The notes under the pieces are model-generated. The model made no database searches. It worked only from the letters and a program-made list of their open reading frames with translations, and was not told the DNA's origin. Positions 44,409 to 53,188 of a DNA stretch of 64,000 nt are shown here, piece after piece. Made by a program: the position numbers and the translations under genes. Location of the stretch: positions 65,587 through 129,586 of the forward strand of contig NZ_SSCL01000010.1 of assembly GCF_005876955.1 (NCBI RefSeq), given 5' to 3'. Within the stretch, counting starts at the first letter, position 1; the number at the start of each line of letters is the position of its first letter. Source of the stretch: Sinomonas gamaensis. GTDB lineage: Bacteria > Actinomycetota > Actinomycetes > Actinomycetales > Micrococcaceae.

Positions 44409-45311
44409 CTAGGCGGCGAGCGGGTGGCCGAGGGCGGTGACATACCGCCCGATCGCGTCCTCCGCCGTGGGCACGACCCCGAACACTTCTCGTTGCCGCC
44501 TCGTGTCGGCGACGTAGCGGCCAGTCTGGAACCAGTCGATCATCGAGGCCATGTCCTTGACCATCGGGTTCGGAATGAGGCGCCCCGCCGTGTCGATGAC
44601 CCCCGTGGGGATGCTCCGCACCCGGATCCGCTTGCTGAGGAGGCGACCCGCGATCTCCGCGATGTCCTTCATGCTGACCGGGCGATCCCAGCCGATGTCG
44701 ATCCGGTCGCCGGGGGTGACGTCGGCGTCGACTGCGGCGGCGAGGAAGGCCGCGAGGTCTGCGGTGAGGACGAAGGTCAGCGGGACGGTCGGCGAGCCGA
44801 ACCAGCTCAGGCGGCCTTTCGCGAAGGGGTCCCCGCCGAAGCGTGCAACCTGATCGAGGAACGCGCCTGGCCTGAGCGCGACGAATGGCACACCCTGCTC
44901 CTCGAGCCGGTCCTCCATCTGCTTCTTGTGCCAGAAGTGGGGCACGTCCGGCGTCTGGTCGCAGGTGAGGATGCTCGTGAGGATGAACCTTCGGACGCTC
45001 GCCCGAGCCGCGGCGTCGGCCAAGTTGCGGTTGCCGACCACGTCGATCTCGTCGCTGTCGCCCTTGCTGTGGCGGGTGTAGCCGGCCGCCGTCGTGATGA
45101 CGGCGTCGGCGCCATCCATCGCCTGGGTGAGCGACGGGGGGTCCATCATGTCGCCCCGGGCGATCTCAACGCCGTCGGCCTCGAGACGCGAGGCGTTCGA
45201 GGCAGGCCTGACGAGGGCGCGGACCTTCTTGCCTCGGGACCGGAGCGCGCCGACCACCTGGCCTCCTAGCCAGCCCGTGGCACCGACAACAAGAACTGGC
45301 GCATCGCTCAT
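44409..45311 (-). CDS. NAD(P)H-binding NmrA/SDR-like protein
   Basis: A 300-residue atypical SDR with the NmrA-type Rossmann start VLVVGATGWLGGQVVGALRSRG and DMMDPPSLTQAMDGADAVI. There is no complete YxxxK active site, which is usual for this group of sensors or reductases. A C-terminal substrate domain begins near GRLSWFGSPTVPLTFV. ATG 45311 has GGAGGGG upstream; a longer frame is unrelated and overlaps the divergent gene. The role is unknown. Confidence 0.85.
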   Translation of the reverse strand: MSDAPVLVVGATGWLGGQVVGALRSRGKKVRALVRPASNASRLEADGVEIARGDMMDPPSLTQAMDGADAVITTAAGYTRHSKGDSDEIDVVGNRNLADAAARASVRRFILTSILTCDQTPDVPHFWHKKQMEDRLEEQGVPFVALRPGAFLDQVARFGGDPFAKGRLSWFGSPTVPLTFVLTADLAAFLAAAVDADVTPGDRIDIGWDRPVSMKDIAEIAGRLLSKRIRVRSIPTGVIDTAGRLIPNPMVKDMASMIDWFQTGRYVADTRRQREVFGVVPTAEDAIGRYVTALGHPLAA

Positions 45312-45387
45312 GACCCCTCCTTGGGCCCGCAGAACTCTCGCGGCTGGAACTCTACTCCTCATGACGCGCGGCTGGTACGGTCGCGCC

Positions 45388-45975
45388 ATGCGCGTTGTGG
45401 TGAGCGAGTTCATGAGCCTTGACGGGGTCGTGCAGGCACCGGGCGGGCCGCAGGAGGACACGACGGGCGGCTTCCAGCGTGGCGGCTGGTCGTTGCCGTT
45501 CTTCGACCCCGAAGTCATGGGTCCCGTCATCGCCGAGATCGCGGAACGCAGTGAGGCGCTGCTGCAGGGTCGGCGGACGTATCAGATCTCCGCGGCGGCC
45601 TGGCCCAGCAGGGGCGGCGACCCCTTCGCCGATTGGATCAACGCGACCCAGAAGTACGTCGTGTCCGATTCCCTGTCCGAGCAGGAGCTGCCCTGGGGCC
45701 CTGCGGAGCTCATCCGGGGCGGCGCTCTCGTTGACGCGGTGTCCGAGCTGCGGAAGCGGCCCGGCGGCGACATCTACATCTACGGGAGTCTCTCGGTGGT
45801 GCGGACGCTGCTTGTGGCGAAGCTCGTGGACGAACTGATCCTCATGATCGAGCCGATCACTCTCGGAGGCGGCAAGACGCTCTTCCCCTCCGACGGAGAG
45901 GCGCGGCGGTTCGAGCTGCTGTCCGCGGTGACGGCCCGGACCGGGGTGCAGGTCTGCCGCTATCGGCCCGCATGA
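45388..45975 (+). CDS. Dihydrofolate reductase family (RibD-like) protein
   Basis: A 195-residue RibD C-terminal/DHFR-like reductase with MRVVVSEFMSLDGVVQAPGG at the N-terminus, LLQGRRTYQ, and GGDIYIYGSLSVVRTLL for NADPH binding, ending in LGGGKTLFP. The usual relatives are uncharacterised YwjB/YyaP proteins, so folate reduction should not be assumed. ATG 45388 is preceded by no Shine-Dalgarno but by TACGGT (45375-45380), compatible with a leaderless message; ATG 45361 is an alternative start nine codons upstream. Confidence 0.83.
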   Translation: MRVVVSEFMSLDGVVQAPGGPQEDTTGGFQRGGWSLPFFDPEVMGPVIAEIAERSEALLQGRRTYQISAAAWPSRGGDPFADWINATQKYVVSDSLSEQELPWGPAELIRGGALVDAVSELRKRPGGDIYIYGSLSVVRTLLVAKLVDELILMIEPITLGGGKTLFPSDGEARRFELLSAVTARTGVQVCRYRPA

Positions 45976-46007
45976 CGGCATCGGCCCGCCTGACCGCATG
46001 GCGGGGA

Positions 46008-46712
46008 TCAGCGCGCCATGGCTGGCTGGGTGGACCGGCTCTTCGCCACTGCCGCCCCGCGGAAGCCCCGGATGATCAGGTACAGGGCAAGGCTGACCTC
46101 CCAGGCGAAGATCGGGACGACGGCGAGGCTGAATGAGCTCGGGGCCTGGGGCGTGAGGGCGAACAGCTGCCAGACGTTCACGGCGAACACGAGTGGGGCG
46201 CCGACGAGTCCGAGGATCGGGATGATGCGCGGCACGAGGCCCGAGCGGAGCAGGACGGCCGCGAGGACCGCGGTGTTGGCCGGGCAGATGAGGCCCGGGC
46301 CCACGATGAACGTCCAGTTGTGGATAGCCGCGAGGGCCTGAATGAGTCCGGCGTTGCCGGTGGTCCCGGTTCCCTGGGCGAGGGCGACGGCGGCGACCAG
46401 CGGCGTGACGCCGACGGCGATCACTCCGGCCTCGAGCGTGCGGAGCGCCGCGTAACCGAGGGCCATGCCCTCGTTGATCCTGCGCACCACGGGGAAGAAC
46501 GCGACCCCCGTCCCCACGATCGCCAGGGAGAGGACGACCTCGAGCAGGGCGCCGAAGAGCGCCTTGCCGCTCGCTCCGTCACCCGCCAGATAGCTGCCGT
46601 AGTCGGTGCTGCTGAGGACGGGCCCGTACAGCACCATGCTGGCGATCGACGTGATGTGCGTGAGGAGGAAGAACGCGCCGATGGCGATGGCCGTGCGCCG
46701 GGTGGAGCCCAT
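46008..46712 (-). CDS. DUF4386 family membrane protein
   Basis: A 234-residue protein with six hydrophobic segments, beginning RTAIAIGAFFLLTHITSIAS and ending with WEVSLALYLIIRGFRG, matching the DUF4386 family; its function is unknown. It is divergent from a TetR regulator, with two 15-bp palindromes between them and a good promoter (TTGACA-17-TAGCTT on the minus strand) whose spacer holds one palindrome. TetR-regulated DUF4386 genes are a frequent pairing. Confidence 0.85.
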   Translation of the reverse strand: MGSTRRTAIAIGAFFLLTHITSIASMVLYGPVLSSTDYGSYLAGDGASGKALFGALLEVVLSLAIVGTGVAFFPVVRRINEGMALGYAALRTLEAGVIAVGVTPLVAAVALAQGTGTTGNAGLIQALAAIHNWTFIVGPGLICPANTAVLAAVLLRSGLVPRIIPILGLVGAPLVFAVNVWQLFALTPQAPSSFSLAVVPIFAWEVSLALYLIIRGFRGAAVAKSRSTQPAMAR

Positions 46713-46737
46713 GGTGATTCCGTTCCTTCATTCCGAG

Positions 46738-46794
46738 GTGTACGGCGTACACCTTCAATGGATCCAAGCTAGGTGTACGGTGTACGCTTGTCAA
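46738..46794. promoter_or_regulatory. Paired TetR operators and DUF4386 promoter
   Basis: GTGTACGGCGTACAC (46738-46752) and GTGTACGGTGTACGC (46773-46787) are two copies of one palindrome, 35 bp apart. On the minus strand TTGACA (46789-46794) and TAGCTT are 17 bp apart with the second palindrome in the spacer, so binding would block the DUF4386 promoter. A weaker plus-strand promoter (TTCAAT-17-TACGGT) serves the regulator. Confidence 0.75.
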
Positions 46795-46816
46795 TGGGCG
46801 TGAAGGAAGTGGGCTT

Positions 46817-47551
46817 GTGGCGGCATCGGGAGGCGCAGCGGCGTCGGGAGGCACGGCGCAGAGAGGGCAACTCAGCCGCGAGAAGGTGCTCCGCGCCGCC
46901 GTCGCCCTCGCCGATCATTCCGGGCTCGAGGCGATCAGCATGCGCAAGCTGGCCCAAGCGTTGGGCGTCGTGCCGATGGCCTTGTACAAGCATGTGGCGA
47001 ACAAGGACGAGCTGCTCGCGGGCCTTGTTGACGCCGTGCTCGCCGAGATTGAGCCGGCTCAGGAGGGACCAGACTGGGTGGCGAATGTGCGACGGCGGAT
47101 CCTCTCCGCGCGCGCGGTCATGCTGCGCCACCCATGGGCGCGACGCGTCATGGAAGCCCAAGCGGCGCCGACGCCCGTGGTGCTCGCCTACATGGATTCC
47201 ACCATCGGGATGTTCCTGGCCGGGGGCCTGTCCGTGGACCTTGTGCACCACGTCATGCACGCGCTGGGAAGCAGGATTTTCGGCTTCACCCAGGAGCTGT
47301 ACGAGACGGATCCTGCTTCCGCCTCTGAGCTCCCGCCCGAGGCGGCCGCCGCCATGGCCGCTGCCTTCCCCGGGATCGTCGCCGTGGCTTCGAGTCGCCC
47401 GCATGATCCCGACAGCGTCGTGGGGTCGGGGTGCGACGACCAGTTCGAGTTCGAATTCGGGATCGACCTGATGCTTGCCGGCGTGGAGCGCCTCCACCGC
47501 TCGGGGTGGCGGTCAGCGGACCATGACCGGGAGGCCGCTTCGGTGCTGTGA
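46817..47551 (+). CDS. TetR/AcrR family transcriptional regulator
   Basis: A 244-residue one-component repressor. The helix-turn-helix is REKVLRAAVALADHSGLEAISMRKLAQALGVVPMALYKHVANKDELL (about 20-66), followed by an alpha-helical ligand domain with a TetR_C-like stretch around GMFLAGGLSVDLVHHVMHALGSR. GTG 46817 has AAGGAAG upstream. It is expected to repress itself and the divergent DUF4386 gene through the paired palindromes. The ligand is unknown. Confidence 0.9.
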   Translation: MAASGGAAASGGTAQRGQLSREKVLRAAVALADHSGLEAISMRKLAQALGVVPMALYKHVANKDELLAGLVDAVLAEIEPAQEGPDWVANVRRRILSARAVMLRHPWARRVMEAQAAPTPVVLAYMDSTIGMFLAGGLSVDLVHHVMHALGSRIFGFTQELYETDPASASELPPEAAAAMAAAFPGIVAVASSRPHDPDSVVGSGCDDQFEFEFGIDLMLAGVERLHRSGWRSADHDREAASVL

Positions 47552-47564
47552 GGGGCTGTCGGAT

Positions 47565-48296
47565 CTAAGGGGCAGTGTCCTGCGGTTCCTGATTCCGGGC
47601 TTCGTCCAGATACGAATAGGCGGTGACGCGGGAAATCCCGAGTCGGGCCGCGATGCTCTCGACACCCTTCCGCATCTGCAGCACTCCCTGCTGGTCGAGC
47701 CGGGTGAGAACGGCGATGCGGTCGTCACGGCTCATCTGCTCCACGGGCTTTCCGATCTCACGGATCGCTTCGGTCACCATCGCGTCCATCACCGAGACCA
47801 AGTCACGCCCGAAGAATTCGTTCGGCCGTTCAGCGGTTTCGGCGGACGTCTGACCCAGCAGTCCGTCGAGCAGGCCCTGAACCCGCTGAATGGTGCTGAT
47901 GTCGAAGTTGATGCAGAGCGCCGCGATGATGCGCCCCGCGGAGTTGCGGAAGTACACGGACGAGCAGCGCAGCTGGCGCCCGTCGCTCGTCAGTCCCCGG
48001 TAGCCGAACGCATTGTGGTCAGCCCCCTGGTCGTGGAGCACGCTCGCGCCGAGACTGCTGGAGGGGCCCCCGACTTCGCGACCGGTGACATGCCCGTTCT
48101 CGATAGCCGCGATCGTGTGGCCGAGGTCTGGGTCTGGGGCCGAAAGGTCGTGCAGAACCACTTCGCATCCGGGACCGACCGCGGCCGCTACCGCGTGGAT
48201 GACGGGGCGGAACACGGCGAGGATCTCGTCCACGGATTCATAGGTCCCCATGTGCGCCAGGCCGTCAATGGTCTGCTGGGCCGGACTAGCGGTCAT
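47565..48296 (-). CDS. DauR/YheO-like PAS-HTH transcriptional regulator
   Basis: A 243-residue regulator with a YheO-type PAS domain at about 20-135 (PVIHAVAAAVGPGCEVVLHDL, then LRCSSVYFRNSAGRIIAALCINFD) and a C-terminal HTH of the DauR type (ILTRLDQQGVLQMRKGVESIAARLGISRVTAYSYLDEA). DauR relatives control D-amino-acid catabolism, which agrees with the divergent gene run. ATG 48296 has GAGGAAGC upstream; an upstream extension would cross the repeat-containing promoter region. It is probably autoregulated through the repeats at 48341-48393. Confidence 0.88.
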   Translation of the reverse strand: MTASPAQQTIDGLAHMGTYESVDEILAVFRPVIHAVAAAVGPGCEVVLHDLSAPDPDLGHTIAAIENGHVTGREVGGPSSSLGASVLHDQGADHNAFGYRGLTSDGRQLRCSSVYFRNSAGRIIAALCINFDISTIQRVQGLLDGLLGQTSAETAERPNEFFGRDLVSVMDAMVTEAIREIGKPVEQMSRDDRIAVLTRLDQQGVLQMRKGVESIAARLGISRVTAYSYLDEARNQEPQDTAP

Positions 48297-48340
48297 GATG
48301 CTTCCTCGCTCATAGGACAGTGTTACCAGCCTCACCCTCG

Positions 48341-48393
48341 TAGACAAATCGTTAGACCCTATAGACAAATCGTAAGAGACGTAGACATACTGT
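48341..48393. promoter_or_regulatory. Three helically phased direct repeats (regulator binding sites)
   Basis: TAGACAAATCGT (48341-48352), TAGACAAATCGT (48362-48373) and TAGACATACTGT (48382-48393), spaced 21 and 20 bp, two helical turns. The leftmost overlaps a minus-strand -35-like TTGTCT. They lie between the DauR-like regulator and the transporter it probably controls. Confidence 0.65.
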
Positions 48394-48471
48394 TCAAGCG
48401 TCTTCTCCGGTCCGGCCATCTGCCGGGGCCGGGACCAAGAACACATCTGGACCTAGGGTAAGGAGGCTCTC

Positions 48472-49812
48472 ATGGTACGGACGGAGCAGGAACAGCAAGC
48501 GTCGTGGAGAACGGCGATACCGCGGAAGCAGCGCCGTGCAGTCGCGGGCGGGTCAATCGGCACGCTCATGGAGTATTTCGACTACTACCTCTACGGCCTG
48601 GCGTCGGCGACCGTGTTTCCCACCGTGTTCTTCCCCAACAACGACCCCGTCGTGGGGACGCTCTCCTCGTTCGCCAGCTTTGCCTTTGGCTTTCTCCTTC
48701 GACCGATCGGCGGCCTGATCTTCGGTCACGTCGGAGACCGCATGGGCCGCAAGACGATGCTGATGATCACGGTCGTGGGCATGGGAATCTCGACGGCCGC
48801 GATCGGCCTGATTCCCCCTGCCGGCGCCATCGGGATCGCGGCCCCGATTCTCCTTCTGTTCTTCCGGATGCTGCAGGGCCTGTTCGTCGGCGGTGAGATG
48901 GGAGGCGCGGCCGCCCTCGTCGTCGAGCAGGCTCCTCCCGGCCGCCGCGGGCTGTTCGGGGCGCTGCTCATCAGCGGCGCTGGCATCGCCAACGTGGCCT
49001 CGGCCGGCCTGATGGCGGCGGTCGGGGCGGGTTCCAAGTCGTTCTTCATGGAATGGGGCTGGCGTATTCCGTTCGTCTTCGCCCTGGTTCTGGCGATCAT
49101 CGCCATCGTGCTCCGTTCCAAGCTCGAGGAATCGGACGAGTTCAAGGATCTTGCCGCAGCCCGCGCGCTCACCCAGGAGAAGGCCAAGTCACCGCTCAGG
49201 GAGGTCTTCCGCCATCCCAAGAACGCGATTCTCGGCATCCTCATCGGCCTGCCGCAGAGCATCGCCGGCTACCTCGTGCTGACCTTCGGCCTCGCCTTCA
49301 TGGTCTCCAAGGGCACCCAAGCGCAGGTCGGGTTCCTCGGCACGATGATCGTCGGCGTCCTGCAGGTCTTCGCGGCGCCACTGTGGGGAAGCCTGTCCGA
49401 CAAGATTGGACGCCGCAAGACCTACATCGGCGCGTGCATTGCCTTCGCCCTGCTGCTGTACCCCGCCTTCGCGCTCTACGGCACTCAGGTGGCCGTGCTC
49501 ATCTGGTTGGGCATGATCATCGGCTTCGTGATCCCGGGCGTCGCCATGCAGGGCACCCTTCAGACCATGCTCGTCGAGATGTTCGACGTCGAGGCACGCA
49601 CCACGGGCGTCAACATCGGCTACCAGATCTCGAACACCATCGGAGGCGGCTTCGCCCCCCTCATCGCCACAGCTCTCTCGGCTGCCTTCGGCAGCGTCCT
49701 GCCCGTGATCATCTACGCCGCGGCCATCGCGCTCATCGGCGTCATCGCCACGGCCTACGCCTCGTTCCGACCCGACGTCGAGAACGCTGGCCGCCTGCAC
49801 GAGATGCACTGA
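48472..49812 (+). CDS. MFS transporter, MHS (metabolite:H+ symporter) type
   Basis: A 446-residue twelve-helix MFS permease of the MHS/ShiA-ProP-like group. The N-terminal signature is SIGTLMEYFDYYLYGLAS, the loop 2-3 motif is GHVGDRMGRKTMLM, GGEMGGAAALVVEQAP is typical of the group, and a second DKIGRRKTY follows in the C-half. It probably imports the amino-acid-type substrate processed by the following genes. ATG has GTAAGGAGG-like sequence upstream. First gene of the run divergent from the DauR-like regulator. Confidence 0.9.
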   Translation: MVRTEQEQQASWRTAIPRKQRRAVAGGSIGTLMEYFDYYLYGLASATVFPTVFFPNNDPVVGTLSSFASFAFGFLLRPIGGLIFGHVGDRMGRKTMLMITVVGMGISTAAIGLIPPAGAIGIAAPILLLFFRMLQGLFVGGEMGGAAALVVEQAPPGRRGLFGALLISGAGIANVASAGLMAAVGAGSKSFFMEWGWRIPFVFALVLAIIAIVLRSKLEESDEFKDLAAARALTQEKAKSPLREVFRHPKNAILGILIGLPQSIAGYLVLTFGLAFMVSKGTQAQVGFLGTMIVGVLQVFAAPLWGSLSDKIGRRKTYIGACIAFALLLYPAFALYGTQVAVLIWLGMIIGFVIPGVAMQGTLQTMLVEMFDVEARTTGVNIGYQISNTIGGGFAPLIATALSAAFGSVLPVIIYAAAIALIGVIATAYASFRPDVENAGRLHEMH

Positions 49813-49853
49813 CGGCCGACTTTCACACCACCCACCAACGAAAAGGGACCATC

Positions 49854-50252
49854 ATGACCACCATGACCAAGACCGCATTCCGTACGACCAACGCCCCGCA
49901 GCCCGCCGGCCCCTACAGCCAGGGCATCGAGGCGAACGGCTTCTTCTACACGGCAGGCTTCGGGCCTCAGGATCCCGCCACCGGAGCGGTTGCCGACAAC
50001 GTGGGCGAGCAGACCCGGCAGGTCCTGCGCAACGTGCAGGCGATCCTCGCCGAGCGCGGGCTCACCTTGGACGACTGCGTCAAGACCACGGTCCACCTGG
50101 CCGATCTGGCGGATTTCGGGGAGTTCAACGAAGCCTACAAGGAGTTCTTCACCGAGCCGTACCCCGTGCGCACCACCGTCGGGTCCCAGCTGGCGAACAT
50201 CCTCGTCGAGATCGACGTGGTCGCAGCGCTCCCCGAGGGCAGCAGCAGGTGA
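49854..50252 (+). CDS. RidA family protein
   Basis: A 132-residue YjgF/YER057c/UK114 protein. RidA members hydrolyse reactive enamine/imine intermediates released by PLP-dependent dehydratases. Seen here: APQPAGPYSQGI with the substrate-binding region, VRNVQAIL-like helix, the conserved Arg in YPVRTTVGSQL, and ILVEIDVVAALP at the end. Its position directly before a PLP-fold deaminase, with a GTGA overlap, makes it the likely detoxifier for that enzyme. AAAAGGGA precedes the ATG. Confidence 0.92.
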   Translation: MTTMTKTAFRTTNAPQPAGPYSQGIEANGFFYTAGFGPQDPATGAVADNVGEQTRQVLRNVQAILAERGLTLDDCVKTTVHLADLADFGEFNEAYKEFFTEPYPVRTTVGSQLANILVEIDVVAALPEGSSR

Positions 50253-51562
50253 CGTCTGCCCTTCGTCTGGACGAGCTGGGGAGCGAGCGCCTGTGCGCCC
50301 GCGACAAGGGGCTCCCCGCTCGCGCAGCCGGCCTGACGGTGGCCGAGTTCCTCGCCACCGGCCCGCGGCTTTCTGAGTTCTGGACCCCGATCGTGGCGCT
50401 CGACAACGAGGCCATGGAGAACAACATCGCCGTCATGGCCGAGTGGACCGGGGCGCGCGGATTCAAACTGATGCCGCACGGCAAGACCACGATGGCCCCC
50501 GCGCTCTGGCAGAGGCAGCTCGAGGCAGGCTCCCTCGGCATCACTCTCGCCACCATGGGGCAGGTCCGCACGGCGCGCTCGTTCGGGCTGGGCTCGATCA
50601 TGCTCGCCAACGCCGTCGTCGATGAGCGCTCCCTGCGTTACCTTGCCGCCGAACTCGCCGACCCCGAGTTCCGCTTCGTGGCCTGGGCCGATTCGGTCGC
50701 GACGATCGAGGCCATGGAGCGCTCCCTCCGGGAGGCTGGCACTCCTCGGCCCGTGGACATCTGCGTCGAGCTCGGGGCAGCCGGTGGCCGCACCGGCGCC
50801 CGGAGCGTTGAGGAGGCGGTGGAGGTTGCCAAGCGTGCGGCCGCGTCCGACGTCGTCCGCCTCGCCGGCGTCTCCGGGTACGAGGGTTCGCTCGCCCATG
50901 ACCGGACGGAAGCATCCCTCGAGACGGTGCGCGCCTACCTCCGCGGGCAGGTGGAGCTGCACGAGGCTCTGGGCGGGCTCTATGACGACGACGGCGACAT
51001 CTACGTCACTGCCGGCGGGAGCGCCTATTTCGACGTGGTCGCCGAGGTGTACGGGGACGCGATGAAGGCTGATTCCCGCACGCTGTGGACCCTCCGCAGC
51101 GGCGCCTACATCACCCATGACGACGGCTTCTACCGTCAGATCTCGCCCCTGGACGAAGGAGCGGGGACGACGGCGGGCTCCGCCGGCTCGGGCCGGATTG
51201 GTTCGGCGCGGCTCCATTCGGCGATCCGCGGGCTCGCCAGGGTGGTGTCGCACCCCGAGCGCGGGCTGGCCCTGCTCGACGGCGGAAAGAGAGACTTCCC
51301 CTTCGACGAGGGCCTGCCGATCCCGCGCCTCACGGCAGCCGATCTGGGCAGCGAATGGGACGTTCTCGAGGACGCCTCGATCCTCGCCATGAACGACCAG
51401 CACAGCTACCTCGGACTCGGGAAGCAGGATGTTGCGCTCGGGTCAGTTGTCTCCCTGGGGCTGTCCCACCCGTGCACCACCTTCGACAAGTGGCACTACC
51501 TCCCCGTCGTGGAATCGCAGTCCAGCGACCGGGTAGTCGAGCTCGTCCGCACCTTCTTCTAA
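50249..51562 (+). CDS. PLP-dependent D-amino-acid deaminase/dehydratase (AlaR-N/DSD1-like)
   Basis: A 437-residue enzyme with an alanine-racemase-like PLP barrel followed by a D-serine-dehydratase-like metal domain. The PLP lysine is predicted at Lys79 in LMPHGKTTMAP, with ICVELGAAGGRTGAR and VSGYEGS in the barrel. The C-terminal LSHPCTTFDKWHYLPVV carries the His/Cys pair that binds zinc in D-serine dehydratase. It is probably active on a D-amino acid (D-Ser/D-Thr type); the exact substrate is inferred. GTG overlaps the ridA-type gene stop. Confidence 0.85.
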   Translation: MTSALRLDELGSERLCARDKGLPARAAGLTVAEFLATGPRLSEFWTPIVALDNEAMENNIAVMAEWTGARGFKLMPHGKTTMAPALWQRQLEAGSLGITLATMGQVRTARSFGLGSIMLANAVVDERSLRYLAAELADPEFRFVAWADSVATIEAMERSLREAGTPRPVDICVELGAAGGRTGARSVEEAVEVAKRAAASDVVRLAGVSGYEGSLAHDRTEASLETVRAYLRGQVELHEALGGLYDDDGDIYVTAGGSAYFDVVAEVYGDAMKADSRTLWTLRSGAYITHDDGFYRQISPLDEGAGTTAGSAGSGRIGSARLHSAIRGLARVVSHPERGLALLDGGKRDFPFDEGLPIPRLTAADLGSEWDVLEDASILAMNDQHSYLGLGKQDVALGSVVSLGLSHPCTTFDKWHYLPVVESQSSDRVVELVRTFF

Positions 51563-51595
51563 GACGTTGGCCGGTTCTTCTAAGACGTTGGCCGG
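51554..51595 (+). repeat. Perfect 21-bp tandem duplication across a stop codon
   Basis: Two exact head-to-tail copies of a 21-bp unit (TTCTTCTAAGACG...CCGG). The first copy holds the final Phe-Phe-stop of the deaminase gene; the second repeats the same codons and stop in the intergenic space, in the same frame. Confidence 0.95.
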
Positions 51596-51616
51596 CACAC
51601 GCGAAAGGGACCCAGA

Positions 51617-53185
51617 ATGCGCCTCGTGATGCGCGGAGGAACGATCGTCGACGAGGAGGGCCTGCGTCCCGCAGACGTCGCGATCGAGGGCGAGACGATC
51701 ACCGAGATCGGCGACGTGGCCCCGGCTGTGGACGACCGGGTCATCGATTGCCGCGGCCGGTATGTTCTGCCCGGATTCGTCGACACGCACTCCCACGCCG
51801 ACGGCTTCGTCGAGGACGACTCGGTGCAGGAGTCACTTCTCAAGCAGGGCGTGACGACGGCGATCGCCGGACAGGACGGCGTCTCCTACGCACCCGGTGA
51901 CGGGTCCTACGCAAGCGAGTACTTCGCGGCCATCAACGGCGCGCACCCGGGCTACTCCGGGGGCGGTGTGGCCGCCTATCTGGCCAGTGTTGATGGGCGG
52001 TCGCGTCTGAACTTCGCCTATCTGGTCCCCGCCGGGACCGTCCGCTGGGAGGTCTGCGGACGGTCCCGGACCCCGGCGGATCAGGCCCAGCAGGCCGCGA
52101 TGGGCCGCCTCGTCGAGGAAGGCATGCGCGAAGGCGCCGTCGGACTGTCCACCGGTCTCGACTATGTACCCGGTCTCTTCGCCAGCACCGAAGAGATCGC
52201 CACGTTGTGTGAGCCCGTCGCGGCGGCCGGGGGCGTTTACGTTACGCATATGAGAGGCGGGTACGAAGCCAATTCGGCAGCTGGCGTCGAGGAGATCGTG
52301 CGGATTAGTGCCTTGTCCGGCGCACGGGTCCACATTTCGCATTTCCACGCCGAGGCGCACATTGTGCGCGAGCAGCTCGAGGCCCTCAGCCGCTCCGGCG
52401 TCGACGCGACCTTCGACGCGTACCCCTATACACGGGGCTGCACTCTCTTGGCCATGCCCCTGCTGCCGCCGGAGCTCTCCGCACTCCCGACTGACGCCGT
52501 CGTCGGCATCATCTCTGACTCAGCCGAACGCGCGCGCCTTCGCCGCGAATGGTTCCCCGCCGTCGAGCGCAACGCGAGCCTCGGGCCCGAATGGCCCTCG
52601 ATGATCACCCTCGCGCACATCGCGGCGCCGGATTTCGCCTGGGCCCATGGACTGACTCTCGAATCCGCCGCGGTTCGGGCCGGCACCGACGCCATCGACC
52701 TCGCCCTGGACCTGCTCGCGGCCTCCCGGCTTCAGGTCAACGCCGTCATGGCTGTGCGTCATGAGCGGTCGGACGCCGAGTTGGGAAGGATCTTCTCGCA
52801 TCCCGCTCACATGGGCGGCTCGGACGGCATCTTCATCGGCGCGCACCCGCATCCTCGGGCTCGGGGCACGTTCGCCCGCTACCTGCGGCAGTTCGTCCGG
52901 GAAACGCCCATCTGGTCCTGGCCGGAGGCGGTGCGCCATCTCTCCGCTGCACCCGCGGCCCGCTTCGGGCTGGGCCGACGCGGGCGGGTCGCCCCTGGTT
53001 GGGTCGCTGATCTCATCGTGGTCGACCCCGAAGTGGTAGCCGACACGGCCGCCTACGAGCGGCCGCTCGGCGATGCGGTGGGTATCGACGACGTTGTGGT
53101 CGCCGGAGAGCCAGTCCTCGCCGACGGGAAGCTCTTGGACAGCACGCCCGGCCGGGGTCTGCGGCGCGAGCCGGGGGGAGAGTAG
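51617..53185 (+). CDS. N-acyl-D-amino-acid deacylase-like amidohydrolase
   Basis: A 522-residue metal-dependent amidohydrolase of the D-aminoacylase type. The metal-binding DTHSHADG begins at residue 56, the Cys/Lys-region ligand follows, VYVTHMRGG and VHISHFHAE supply further histidines, and GSDGIFIGAHPHPRARGTF contains the terminal Asp. It would hydrolyse N-acyl-D-amino acids, releasing D-amino acids for the upstream deaminase; the substrate is inferred from context. GAAAGGGA precedes the ATG. The downstream gene starts after three bases. Confidence 0.88.
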   Translation: MRLVMRGGTIVDEEGLRPADVAIEGETITEIGDVAPAVDDRVIDCRGRYVLPGFVDTHSHADGFVEDDSVQESLLKQGVTTAIAGQDGVSYAPGDGSYASEYFAAINGAHPGYSGGGVAAYLASVDGRSRLNFAYLVPAGTVRWEVCGRSRTPADQAQQAAMGRLVEEGMREGAVGLSTGLDYVPGLFASTEEIATLCEPVAAAGGVYVTHMRGGYEANSAAGVEEIVRISALSGARVHISHFHAEAHIVREQLEALSRSGVDATFDAYPYTRGCTLLAMPLLPPELSALPTDAVVGIISDSAERARLRREWFPAVERNASLGPEWPSMITLAHIAAPDFAWAHGLTLESAAVRAGTDAIDLALDLLAASRLQVNAVMAVRHERSDAELGRIFSHPAHMGGSDGIFIGAHPHPRARGTFARYLRQFVRETPIWSWPEAVRHLSAAPAARFGLGRRGRVAPGWVADLIVVDPEVVADTAAYERPLGDAVGIDDVVVAGEPVLADGKLLDSTPGRGLRREPGGE

Positions 53186-53188
53186 GCA

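Noticed and set aside
46318-46332. TGTGGATAG as a DnaA box
   Set aside because: It lies inside the DUF4386 coding region, is isolated and has a mismatch at the last base.
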